From assembly GCA_034440635.1 (NCBI GenBank), contig JAOTON010001276.1:372001-436000 (forward strand): a stretch of 64,000 bases of DNA, in the 5' to 3' direction. Below are positions 32,000 to 44,124 of this stretch, one piece after another. Numbering within the stretch: position 1 is the first letter of the stretch; each line of letters begins with the position of its first letter. The position numbers and the translations under genes were made by a program. Under the pieces are notes generated by a model, which saw only the letters and a program-made list of their open reading frames with translations, searched no databases and was not told the origin of the DNA. The DNA is from Lepas anatifera. Lineage: Eukaryota; Arthropoda; Thecostraca; Lepadidae.

Positions 32000-32181
32000 C
32001 ATCATCATAATTGGTGGTTTAGGGCGCGCCGACAACAAAGGTCATGTGGCGCCCATAACACTAAGTAAAATATATACAGAGGCGTTTCAACAGATCACGG
32101 GACTAAAGCTGTGTCAGAAGTTAAAAAAAATCATGAACACATAAATAATAATAATAGAATAACACATTGTCAAATCACAAC

Positions 32182-35100
32182 CTAGGTCGGCGAGTAAATA
32201 ACATTAAAATCGATGCTCCTTAGAAACGATAAAATACGTGAAAGGTCAACGGTCGGAAACTCTCCCAAAAAAACACCAATGAGGGTGATCCCCCCCAGGT
32301 GTCTAAGCCTCTCAATCTCATAGTCCGGGCACTCAACGAGAACATGGCTCACACTCAGCGGGTCGCCACAGCGCGTGCAGTGCGGCGGATCCTCTCTACT
32401 CAAGCGGAAATAGTGCGTGGCATGAGTGTGGCCGATCCGCAACCTCGACAGAACAACCTCCTCTCTCCTGGATCCAGCGCTGCTCGAAAACCATTTTCCT
32501 AGTTTAGGTTTAATGCTTCTCAACTTGGCTCCTCTAGGATCCTCATTCCATCTCCGCTGCCAGTCACTTACTAAAAACTTCTTAACAAGAGCATATAGGT
32601 CGAAAAATGGAACATGAAGGCCAGGGGGAACGTCACGTTCTACTGCAGCTTTTGCCGCTGCATCTACCCGTTCATTGCCACTGATGCCACAATGGCTTGG
32701 AATCCACACAATCACAACATTTTTCCCCTTTTCCTTCAGACTGTGCAACTTCTGTCTTATAAGAACCAATAGAAAAGACGTCGATGCAGTATAAAAGTAA
32801 AAAGATTTCAAGGCCTGTAAAGAGGATAGTGAGTCGGTAAAAATAACGAACTGTCTTGCCCTCGACCTGGACACCTGGTCCAAACACCGAAAAATTTCAT
32901 ACAGTTCAGAGCTAAAAACAGATGCTTCGCGTGGCAAACTAAAACCCATCTCTACCCCATCACCAAAAAATGCACAGCCCGTGCCATCATCATTTTTCGA
33001 ACCATCTGTATAAAAGTGGACGTGATTTTCAAAAGACTCAGAACAAAAATCCATAAATAGCTGGCGTATTGCTTCAGGTGTTAAATGTTTGCATTGTTCG
33101 AGCAAGCTCGTGTTTGTGTTGACCGCCGACACAACCCATGGTTCAACAGTAGCTACGTCATAATGCTCAACAAGGTCAACGTCAATGCCAGCCTCTGTCA
33201 ACCAAGCCCGAACCCGTACCCCGGGGTGGCGGGCTGAGGCACGCGTACCATTATCGATTCGACGCAGCTGGGCGTCGCCAAAAAATGTTTGATATGTGGG
33301 GTGATGTACTGACTGTTTAATTTTTATTGCATAACGCATAGCAAACATTTTTCGGCGGGTTTTAAGCGGCATTTCATCGGCGTCAACTAGCATACTAATT
33401 ATTGGAGATGTGCGAAACCCCCCAGTTATTATTCTAATTGCGTGGTGGTGCACAGTGTCGAGAATCTTTTTTGCGGACTGGGAGGCGGCCTCATACACAA
33501 CGCAACCGTATTCGATCTTGGAACGGACGAGCGCCCTATATAACATAATAAGCATCTTTCTGTCAGCGCCATACCTCATTTTGGTTAATACCTTGAGAAT
33601 ATTAAGCGAGTCGAAACATTTTCTGCGCAGTTCTTTAAGATGGGGCACATATGTCAGTTTTTTGTCTAGTGTTAACCCAAGGAATCTAGTTTCAGCAACA
33701 ACTTCGATCTGATTACCGTAGATGAATAATGCTGGGTCTACACAATCGCTACGTCTATTACAAAAATGTATACACTTGGTTTTAGTACTCGAAAATGTCA
33801 GCCCGTTGCGTGTGCTCCACTGCTGCAGGCGGTCGAGGCCAAGTTGAAGCCGCCTCTGCACAGCAGCGGTAGTGGACCCCGTCACCCACATCGCAAAATC
33901 ATCAACGAAAAGTGCGTGCTTTATACCTGTTGGAAGATCGTTTGCGATATCATTGATCATGACTGCGAAGAGGGCTATGGAGCTCACAGAACCTTGAGCT
34001 ATGCCACTCTGTTGCTGGTACCGGTTCGATAAAGCAGCGCTAATACGGAAACGAAAATACCTATTTTTCATGAAGTTCGTAATAAACCAACCCATGTGTC
34101 CTCGCACGCCAAGTCCAAAAAAGCTTCTGCAAAATACCATGCCTCCACGTGCAATCATAGGCACGCTCTATGTCAAAGAAAATAGCGATAGTATGGGCTT
34201 TCCGTAAAAAACCCTCCCGCACAGAAGCATCGAGACGAACAAGATGGTCGACTGTGGAGCGGCCCTGGCGGAAACCACACTGACTAGGACAGAGAAGCTG
34301 ATTTGACTCCAAGTACCACACCAGACGCGTGTTCACCATTTTTTCGAATTATTTTCCTACACACGAAGTTAACGAGATTGGACGAAAGTCATTAGGGCTC
34401 AAACCAGTCTTACCAGGCTTCAGAATAGGTATTATATGTGCTTCACGCCATTGGTCCGGGAAATCATTATTTCCCCATATGTTGTTAAAAATATTCAGCA
34501 GTGATACGAGAGATGAGTCTGGTAAGTGAGATAGCATGGTGTTTGTAATGTTGTCAGGGCCGGGTGACACCGGTCTAACCTTAGAAAGTGCAGCTTTGAG
34601 TTCAGGCATGGAAAAATACATATTATACGATGCATCATTGTTTTGACCAAAGTCGACAGGCTTTCGTTCGGCTACCTCTCTTATCCGTGAGAAAGCTGTG
34701 TTTTGCATCGCGTCACTGCAGCGCTCAGAAAAAGCCTTCGCCATACACTCAGCCACCTCCCGAGGATCCGTTATCTTAGTGCCGTGCACATCCAGCACTG
34801 GTGCGGTCGGAGGACGACTCTTTCCCTGCATACTCCTAATACGCATCCACACTTGTGTTAAAGGCGTAAAACGATTTACACAACACACATAAGATTCCCA
34901 CCACCTCCTCTTTGCATTAAGGACCAATCGACGTGCAAATGCTCGAGCGCGTTTAAACTTAACGTGATTTGCCGCCGTCGAATGTCTGTTAAAAATACGA
35001 AAAGCCCGTTTCCTTTTTAAAATCGCGGTTTTGCACTCGTGGGACCACCAAGGCACCGGGACGTGCTTTGGCTGACCACGTGCCATGGGTATAAAATACT

Positions 35101-35910
35101 TCGCAGCAGTGAGGATCATCTGATTAAAATTTGCAATAGCTTGGGTAGCCGAGGCCTCCGGGGGAGGCTCCACCGCGCTGCACGCAGCCCCAAAGCCCGA
35201 CCAATCCGCACGCCCGTGATTCCAACGGTTCCGGCGAGGTCCCGCCACGTGCGGGCCGGCTGGGGATAGAAGGATGGGGAAATGATCACTACCATGGGGA
35301 TCATCAAGAACGTTCCATTGGAACTGGGTGGAGAGAGACGAAGAACAAACTGAAAGATCGATGGAGGAAAGGAAGCCAGAAGGCAGAGTAATGTGGGTGG
35401 GGCGACCTGAGTTCAGGATACAGAGGGAGTTAAGGTGGAGGAAGCGCTCAGTCGTGCGGCCTCTAGGGCACGCGCGCCCGGTAGGCTCCCCCAAGCTGGG
35501 TTATGGGCGTTAAAATCTCCAAGTAAGAGAAAGGGAGTAGGTAATTGGTCGACTAAGTTATTAAGATCATTTAAATTTAGATTTCCGCCCGGTGGGAGAT
35601 ACAGTGAACAAACGGTCAATTTAGTAAAACCAAGGTCTACCCGGGCGGCTACCGCCTGCAGCACAGTAATTAAAGGTACATGGTGACAAGGAGTAGCATG
35701 GTGCACCGCAACCACGACCCCGCCGTATGCTATTGAATTACTAAAAATATCTTTTCTAAAACTCTGATAATTTCGAATATTTAGAACGGCTCCAGGGGAC
35801 AACTTTGTCTCTTGGAGGCATAAGACAGACGGGGTATGATCCGATAAAATCTGGTGCAGGTCAATAAAATTCGCACGAAGGCCTCGACAGTTCCACTGTA
35901 GAAAGGTCAT
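32182..35910 (-). pseudogene. LINE ORF2 polyprotein, copy E-
   Basis: Starts at ATG 35910 (MTFLQWNCRG). Endonuclease with ETKLSPGA and GDFNAHNPAWG; RT with CGFRQGRSTVDHL, FFDIERAYDCTWRH and FVDDFAMW; RNase H with YTDGSK and FTDSLSSLQAL; C-terminal finger CTRCGDPLSVSHVLVEC. Breaks: five G instead of six (plus strand 35488-35492), a TAA codon at 34349-34351 in the GKLFEKM block, and six T instead of five (34117-34122). The first two are shared with E+, the third is not. Confidence 0.92.
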
Positions 35911-35975
35911 CTAAGCTAAAAGAAACGGGCTTGGTAAAAAGGAGAACGACTTGAACTGGCCTACGGTAACTGACC

Positions 35976-37388
35976 CTAGCCCTTCCAAGGGGGGCCGGAA
36001 CCCCCGTATGGCCCTCTGGCTAGTCCCACGTTTGAACCACCCAGCCGGTTGCGAACCGGTCCGCGGCCTCGCCCGCTTTCGGTGGAATTACCGCGGGCGC
36101 GCGAGGTCTGGGGCTGGCTGAGAGGACTGCCCGCCGGACGTTTTGTCGGAGACCTACCGCGCGGCACTTCCTCAAAATTTTTCGCATTGTTGCGACAGTG
36201 GACGAGGCAGTGTCGGTAGGAAGCTGTGCTGGCTGCGTCTCGGTACCCGAAACGGGTGGTGGCTGTGGCGCTGCAGCAGCGCCGCCAATGGGTGCGATGA
36301 CAGGGGACGGCGGGCGGCGCCCTCCCGCAGGAGAGGCTTTTCCCCCTCGTCCCACGACTACCCATCCATCTGAAACCGGCGGGAATCCACCGGGAGGCGC
36401 ACCAGGTGTTGGTGCAGAGTCACCGGCACCAGGAGACGGCTGGTGCTTAGGGGCGGTGACAGACCCCTTTCCCCCATCCCTGGCGGGGGCCGAATGAGGA
36501 GAGACAGAAGCGGGGGCGATGACCTGCCCCTCACCCCCCCACGGAGGGGGCGCGCGGAGGAGGTGCCGCCGTCGGCTCAGGAGCCGGGGCGGCGGGCTGG
36601 CGTGAAAACACCAGCCCCATCCTCCCTGCCAGGCGAACAAAGTCCGCCACGGTTAGGGAGCGGATGACCTCCTCCGCGGTCATCCTTGGGGTGTTTGGTA
36701 TACCTGTAGAGGCTACCTGTGCGAAACTTTTCCGCGGGTGGGACGCCTCGTATGCGTCCCGTGCCTCACGAAAACTGATACGTTGTGTGGTCTTTATAGA
36801 AAGTATTTCTTTTTCTCGGAGAACTCTGGGCATGATCGGTCTGTTACCTGGTGGCAACCCCCACAGTTTGCACATTTCAATGCTTCGGCATCACACTCAG
36901 TGGTGCTGTGGTGTAACGATGAACACTTCCCACATACACCTTTACCTTTGCAGAATCGGGCACTGTGTCCATATTTCTGGCACGTAAAGCATCGCATGGG
37001 GCTTGGCACGAAGGGCCTCACCCCGACTCTTGAATATCCAACAAAGATGTGATTCGGTAACTCTTCTGTGTCAAACGTAAGTATAACAGTGTCAGTGTCG
37101 AGCATAGCATCTCCACTTTTCCTACGAATCCTCCGCACCTCCACCACTCCGAGTTCCTCAAGTCCTTCAACAATCTCTTCCTCAGACAGCCCCCTTAGCT
37201 CCTGACTATTCACCACGCCTGTCTTAAAGTTCTTAGTTCTGTGTGGCTCTACTGAAATGTTGATTTTGCATGTCGTTTTCGACCCCGAGTCATTCCTCGT
37301 GAACGTCAGTTCCGTCATGGAGAGTGCACACTCGGCATCCTCGGTTCGCGCAAACTCAACTTCCAACGATCCGTCACGTAACTTGTCA
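35976..37388 (-). pseudogene. LINE ORF1, copy E-, N-terminus missing
   Basis: Begins within the first RRM-like block (KLRDGSLEVEF), with the TKNF block and three knuckles (CFTCQKYGHSARFC, CGKCSSLHHSTTEC and a CANC variant). The proline/glycine-rich linker and a basic C-terminus ending GGSGPPWKG follow, with the stop at 35976. One frame break in the linker: five C where E+ has four (36546-36550 on the plus strand). The seven-G run next to it (36534-36540) is the in-frame length. Confidence 0.88.
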
Positions 37389-38461
37389 CCCCGCAGGGGA
37401 CCAATTTTCATCTGCCGGACTCGTTTGCACCTGCTGACAGGTCCGGCACATGGATAATTGGGTACGGGATGTGACGACACCCGCGACCCCAGTTGGCAGG
37501 ATGGGTTTCGCCCCTCGCCTTCGGTCGAGAGGCCAAATCGAAACTGCCATCCTCATCCTTTCTTGGCCTTCCTAAATTCAAATCCCACCAACTCCTTGTT
37601 CCTTTTCCTCTTCTTTCCTTATTTCCTTATCTCTCCATGCCTTTCCACCCGTATCCTTTCTGTCCACTCCTAAACACCCCTCCTGCCCACTGTCTGCGTT
37701 GTCTGGCCCGGCGTGTCTCCGCGGGTGGCGGGGGTGTGTGCACTCTTGCTCGTCTTGAGTGTGGACACCTCGGTCGCGTGCGGCGCGTGTCTGGGCTGGA
37801 CAGCGCAGACCGACCCTCTTCCTTTTCCAACTCATAACTTCCCAGTTACCCACATTATCCCAGTATCATGGGCGTCCTTGCACGTGCCTATGATTCCTGG
37901 ATGGTCTGGGTGTATGTGGGCCTCCGGCTTGTGTGGCTGGCGATTGGATCCCACTAATCGCCGGCCCTGCGGGCCGGGGGCTCGCTTCTCTCGAACCAGC
38001 CGGGATTCAGTTGTGACGAGCAGGTGGTAGTCGCCTGCTCCGATGAGGCCGTGCGAGGGCGCCTGTCTTTTTAAGGTGAGCTGCGCACCGACCCGTACCC
38101 CGGGATGAAGGAGTCCTGGTAGCTGAGCTGGGGGATGCGCTGTGTTCGTTCGTGTTCCTCTAGCAACACTCTACTTTGGTCTGGATTTCCGCAAGGGCGG
38201 GGAACTCTTGAAGGCATCGGCAAGAGTAGCAGCATTGTAAAAGTCTGCCGGCCTTTGGTGGGGCTCGGCTGTCCCTCCCTCCTTTGGTGAGGGCCCGACC
38301 TCACCCGGGGAGGGAGGGGTGTCCGCGCCCCGCCCGGGGTCGTCCAGGCTAGGTGCAAGGGGGGGACCGTCGTCGGGGCAGTGGGGGTTTGGTGAGTCTC
38401 TCTCCCCCTCTGTAACGGCGGCGTCTCCCCCGTGTAGCCAGCCCGTGCGTCGTTTCGCCCT
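37389..38461 (+). promoter_or_regulatory. LINE 5' leader, copy E+ (main part)
   Basis: The shared leader, cut by the insertion of D at TCGTTTCGCCCT; the remaining ~70 bases continue at 42337-42405. The sequence is very close to the C and B leaders. Confidence 0.7.
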
Positions 38462-41400
38462 TGTGTGTGTGTGTGTTGGGGTTTAGGGCGCCTCAGCGAC
38501 TAGGCTATGTCGCGCCCATCGTTATAGTAACTTCTCAGATGCTAACAATCAGTTCAGTGTTTTAAGATCGCAAATACAACCGTCTAGGGTTTACACACCA
38601 CTATTTTGTCTAACTCTTCTTGGGTTATAGATGACGTCAAACCCTACCTCGGTCAAATATGCTAAAACGCGTTTGAAATCGACTGCTGCCCTGTCGCCAA
38701 GAATATCTGGAATAGATAGTCCACGGATAAATCGATTTCTGATTACACGCAGCCCTGCACAGACTTCCGAATCCGACAGGACATGCCTAACGCTTAGTTG
38801 TTCACCACATTGGGGGCATATGCTTGGGTCGGAGCGAGATAAATAGTGTCCATGAGTAATATAGGTGTGGCCAATGCGTAGCCGCGTCAGACACACTTCC
38901 TCCCTTCTATTTTGCCGGCTGCTGGACTCCCATCTGCCTATTGTTGGTCGGAGGCACTTTAACGTACATTCAGGTTCAGCCTCCCATCTTGTCTGCCACT
39001 CAGAATGTAAAGAGTCGTTGATGAGGACCTTGATATCCCCAGGTGGAACCCTGAACCGCCGTGGGGGAGCCAGCGACGATGCTGACTTAGCAGCCTCGTC
39101 CGCTGACTCGTTCCCAGGTACACCCACATGGCTTGGCACCCATAGAAATTTAATCTCTACACCTTTGCCAGAAACAGTTGTCAACAGTTTTAGAATGGCG
39201 AATACGAGCCATGATGAGTGATTATGGCCAGAGCTAAGCGCTCCGAGTGAGCTGGCTGAGTCAGTGATGATAAGATAGCGTCTTTCAGGACGATGGTTGA
39301 TGTAGCGTAGAACTTGTAAAATGGCGTAGAGTTCGGTGGTAAATACAGAGACTACACTCGGGAGACCAAAACATCGACGGACTGCGTCACCAGTAAAAGC
39401 GCACCCGGCCCCAGCGGCTCCTTTTGAGCCATCGGTGTAGAGTTTGCAATAGTTTGAGTAGGAGCTGATCTTTTCAGCGGCTAGTTGGGCGAGTTCCGAT
39501 GGCAGTGTCGCCGACTTTCTGTACTGCATTAATTCTAGGTCGTGTTTAGCAGAGACCTGTCGCCACGGTTCCAGGGTATGCGGTCGTGACTTGGCAATTG
39601 CCTCAAAATCGATACCGGATGCCTCCAACCAGCGTGCAACCCGGGAGCACAGTGCCGCAGCAGAACTTTGCCTACCAGATGAAAGGAGCTCAACCAGTTC
39701 ATGGTCAAATATCCATTTGTATGTGGGGTGAGTCGGGTGCTGTCGGATCTTACAGGCGTATGTGAGAGACAGCCGCTTTCGCCTTAGGTCAAGCGGGGGC
39801 TCGTCAGCGTCTACCAGCAGGCTCGCTCTCCGAGACGTGCGAAAAGCACCGGTGGCCGTTCTAATACATGCGTGATGAATTGCATCCAGGGGCTGTTTGG
39901 TACTAGTTAGTGCGCCGTCATAGACAACCGATCCGTAATCTATGACTGATCTTATTAATGCGCGATAAAGACGAAGAAGGGTAGTTCTGTCACCCCCGTA
40001 AGATGTACGTGAGGTCATTTTTAAAACGTTTGAACGTTTCATGCACTTTTCTCTGGTTAATGACACATGTGGGCGGTAGGTAAGTCGCTTGTCAAGAGTC
40101 ACCCCGAGAAATTTCGTCTGGTCTACAACTGGGATTGTTTTCCCGTACATTCGCAGGTTGATATCCGGGCAATAGCGATTCCTTCGGCAGAAGTGTACGC
40201 ACACCGTTTTCTCCGTTGAGAACTTAAAACCGTTTGTGAGGCTCCACTCAGTAAGCCGGTCAATTCCAAGCTGCAGCTGTCTCTGCGCTGAGACAGATGT
40301 CGATGAGCTAATCCACATTGCAAAATCATCAACAAACAGCGATTTGTCAACAGGAGCATGTATGACGTCACAGATGTCGTTGATTAAAACACCGAAAAGA
40401 GTCACACTTAGCACGCTACCCTGGGGGACACCGCCTTCCTGTTGGAACCTCCGCGAAAGCACACCACCTACTCTCACGCGAAAAAACCTCTTCCGGACAA
40501 AGTTCGCAAGAAAGTGGCCCATGTGGCCTCTTATACCCGCGTCAAAGAGTTTTCGAAGTATGGCGTGCCGCCATGCCGTGTCATACGCTTTTTCAATGTC
40601 GAAAAATACAGAAATGGTATGTTGCTTCAGGAAAAAGAGCGGCGAACAGCTGTATCAATGGAAACTAAATGGTCAATAGTGGATCGACCCTTGCGAAAAC
40701 CACTCTGGGCATTAGCCATGAAACCGGTGCTCTCAAGGTACCACATGAGACGACGATTTATCATACGCTCAAAAAGCTTGCATGTACTCGAGGTAAGTGA
40801 TATGGGGCGGTAGTGTAGTGGGTCACTTCCCTCTTTGCCCGGTTTCAATATAGGGATGATCGTGGCCTCACGCCAGGCATCCGGAAAATCGTGTTCTGTC
40901 CAAATGTGATTGTAAAACGATAGTAGCGCCCTCCTCGAACGTTCATTAAGGTTTTTAAGCATATCATAGTGTATGTTATCCGGGCCAGCGGCTGTGTTTC
41001 TGGTATGTGAAAGAGCTAGATTCAATTCGTCAAATGTAAAACAGTCATTAAAAGACAGAGATTCACCCGAATTAAAATCGACTGGTGTCCGTTCACTTAT
41101 GGTCTTATGGCGGGTGAAACGATGATCAGTTGTTCCTATACGCCATCGGTCCGACCAGACCATTCCAAACGCATTTGCCACTTCCGCGGGATCAGTGATA
41201 GTGGTATTATTGTACTGCAGAACAGGTAGTGTTGTAGGTACACTCCGGCCCGAAATGTTATTTATACGTTTCCAGATTTCGCTGAGAGGGGTCAACCTAT
41301 TAATGGCGTTGATGTATGAACACCATGATGTTCTTTTAGCCTCCTTAACAGTGCGCCTAGCTAGCGCTTTTGCCCTCCGGAATGATATCAAATTATCGGT

Positions 41401-42336
41401 CGTGGGGCGCCTCCAGAATATTCTGAACCATCGTCGCCGTTCTCTGATGGCTCGTCTACAACCATCTGTCCACCAGGGAACGGGAATACGGCGGGGCAGC
41501 GGACTAGTCTTTGGGATAAACTTCCCGGCAGATGAGTTTATGTAGGAGCATATCTCTTCATAGTAGGTCGTTGCACTTTTCCCCGGCTCTGGATGAAAAT
41601 CAAAGATACAATCAGTAGTGAAAGCGTCCCAGTTGGCCCTGTGGAAGTTCCAGCGCGGAACCCGTATTCCAGGGTGAGGGGTGTCCGACCACAACCAAAC
41701 TGGGTAATGATCGCTGCCGCAGGGGTTACTGTGGGTACGCCATTGGAAGCGGTTGACAAGCGAGGAAGAACACAGTGATAAGTCAATTGCTGATGTCGCC
41801 CCTGACGGTAAGGCAATGTGTGTATGTTGGCCAGTATTTAATAGGCATATGTCATTTCGCGTAATTATTTCCTCTAAGCGCCTTCCCCGCGTGTTTGTGC
41901 GGGAACAGCCCCATATGGTACTGCATGTGTTAAAGTCTCCTAATATAATATTGTTTGCGGGTAGTTGCTGTATTAGATTTTGGAACTCCCCTTCCGGGAA
42001 TGTTTCTCCAGGGGGTAAATATACAGATACTATAGTTAACTTAACGTCTCTTAGATCTAGAGTTGCAGCTACCTCTTGAAGGCCTGTGCGGAGAGGGAAC
42101 GAAAAGGATGGTACGCTATAATGTATCATAACTGCGACACCTCCATGGGCGACTGTTGTGTTTGCTATGTCATATCTGTACGTTTTATAATGATGTAACT
42201 GACAACTTTGCTCTGGTCTTAGCTTAGTTTCTTGCAGCGCAACTGCAATAGGTGTTTTCGATGCAACTAATGCCTGTAGGTCGGTGAGGTTGGGCCGAAA
42301 ACCTCGCATATTCCATTGTAGAATATTACGCTGTGT
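38462..42336 (-). mobile_element. LINE D (5'-truncated), inserted in the leader of E+
   Basis: A 3.9 kb minus-strand insertion with a CA/GT-repeat tail at 38462-38476, hairpin 38486-38517, 3' UTR and an almost complete ORF2 truncated at its first codons. The 12 bp target duplication TCGTTTCGCCCT lies at 38450-38461 and 42337-42348. It belongs to the same family as copy G. Confidence 0.95.
38591..42336 (-). pseudogene. LINE ORF2 polyprotein, copy D
   Basis: Begins with ILQWNMRGFRPN, so only the first few residues are missing. Endonuclease with ETKLRP, GDFNTCSTIWG and SDHYPVW; RT with SGFRKGRSTIDHL, FFDIEKAYDTAWRH, GVPQGSVLS and FVDDFAMW; RNase H with YTDGSKGAAGAGCAF, FTTELYAI and a DSASSL variant of the third motif; C-terminal CPQCGEQLSVRHVL, in which the last finger position is altered. 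The stop is at 38591. One frame break at 40632-40636: five A on the plus strand (T in the coding sense), six needed. Confidence 0.92.
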
Positions 42337-42405
42337 TCGTTTCGCCCTGTAGCACCCTCGTTGGAAGGGGGGCGCACGTGGCTGGCCGAAATTAATCATA
42401 CTCTC

Positions 42406-44059
42406 ATGGATACCACACACACCACAAATCCCTCTCCGCACCCTCCACTGGAGGTAGACACCTCTCAACCCCCTAGAGGGGAAGGGACCATGCAGACACC
42501 TGCGCCCAAACCGCAAAAGACGATGAGCCAGCCTTCCTGTCCTCGCGTTTTGGTAATGAGGGGACTGGACACATCCTCATCCCTTGCAGCACTGTCACCA
42601 TTCAAGCGAAAGGAGGCACTAGATCGTCTGGGCAAGGTCGTGAGATGTGACAAGTTACGTGACGGATCGCTGGAAGTTGAGTTTGCGCGAACCGAGGATG
42701 CCGAGCGTGCACTCTCCGTGACGGAACTGACGTTCACGAGGAAGGACTCGGGGTCGAAAAAGACATGCAAAATCAACATTTCAGTAGAGTCACACAGAAC
42801 TAAGAACTTTAAGAAAGGCGTGGTGAATAGTCAGGAGCTAAGGGGGCTGTCTGAGGAAGAGATTGTTGAAGGACTTGAGGAACTCGGAGTGGTGGAGGTG
42901 CGGAGGATTCGTAGGAAAAGTGGAGATGCTATGCTCGACACTGACACTGTTATACTTACGTTTGACACAGAAGAGTTACCGAATCACATCTTTGTTGGAT
43001 ATTCAAGAGTCGGGGTGAGGCCCTTCGTGCCAAGCCCCATGTGATGCTTTACGTGCCAGAAATATGGACACAGTGCCCGATTCTGCAAAGGTAAAGGTGT
43101 ATGTGGGAAGTGTTCATCGTTACACCACAGCACCACTGAGTGTGATGCCGAAGCATTGAAATGTGCAAACTGTGGGGGTTGCCACCAGGTAACAGACCGA
43201 TCATGCCCAGAGTTTCTCCGAGAAAAAGAAATACTTTCTATAAAGACCACACAACGTATCAGTTTTCGTGAGGCACGGGACGCATACGAGGCGTCCCACC
43301 CGCGGAAAAGTTTCGCACAGGTAGCCTCTACAGGTATACCAAACACCCCAAGGATGACCGCGGAGGAGGTCATCCGCTCCCTAACCGTGGCGGACTTTGT
43401 TCGCCTGGCAGGGAGGATGGGGCTGGTGTTTTCACGCCAGCCCGCCGCCCCGGCTCCTGAGCCGACGGCGGCACCTCCTCCGCGCGCCCCTCCGTGGGGG
43501 GTGAGGGGCAGGTCATCGCCCCCGCTTCTGTCTCTCCTCATTCGGCCCCCGCCAGGGATGGGGGAAAGGGGTCTGTCACCGCCCCTAAGCACCAGCCGTC
43601 TCCTGGTGCCGGTGACTCTGCACCAACACCTGGTGCGCCTCCCGGTGGATTCCCGCCGGTTTCAGAGGGATGGGTAGTCGTGGGACGAGGGGGAAAAGCC
43701 TCTCCTGCGGGAGGGCGCCGCCCGCCGTCCCCTGTCATCGCACCCATTGGCGGCGCTGCTGCAGCGCCACAGCCACCACCCGTTTCGGGTACCGAGACGC
43801 AGCCAGCACAGCTTCCTACCGACACTGCCTCGTCCACTGTCGCAACAATGCGAAAAAATTTTGAGGAAGTGCCGCGCGGTAGGTCTCCGACAAAACGTCC
43901 GGCGGGCAGTCCTCTCAGCCAGCCCCAGACCTCGCGCGCCCGCGGTAATTCCACCGAAAGCGGGCGAGGCCGCGGACCGGTTCGCAACCGGCTGGGTGGT
44001 TCAAACGTGGGACTAGCCAGAGGGCCATACGGGGGTTCCGGCCCCCTTGGAAGGGCTAG
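42406..44059 (+). pseudogene. LINE ORF1, copy E+
   Basis: ATG at 42406 after the conserved leader. RRM-like block (VLVMRGLD), TKNFKKGVVN block, knuckles CQKYGHSARFC (see below), CGKCSSLHHSTTEC and CANC. The first knuckle is preceded by a TGA at 43042 where E- has CGA. In the linker six G (43496-43501) stand where seven keep the frame, and near the end five C (44042-44046) where six do. E- has the open-frame length at both homopolymers. Confidence 0.88.
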
Positions 44060-44124
44060 GGTCAGTTACCGTAGGCCAGTTCAAGTCGTTCTCCTTTTTA
44101 CCAAGCCCGTTTCTTTTAGCTTAG

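Larger units (their letters stand above)
32000..37388 (-). mobile_element. I-like LINE, copy E- (lacks leader and ORF1 start)
   Basis: Minus-strand copy with tail at 32000-32008 and hairpin at 32022-32054. It ends abruptly in ORF1 at 37388, where the 5' end of E+ begins in the opposite direction. It is near-identical to E+ over about 5.2 kb and shares with it a TAA in the RT and a short G run in the endonuclease. No target duplication found. Confidence 0.93.
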
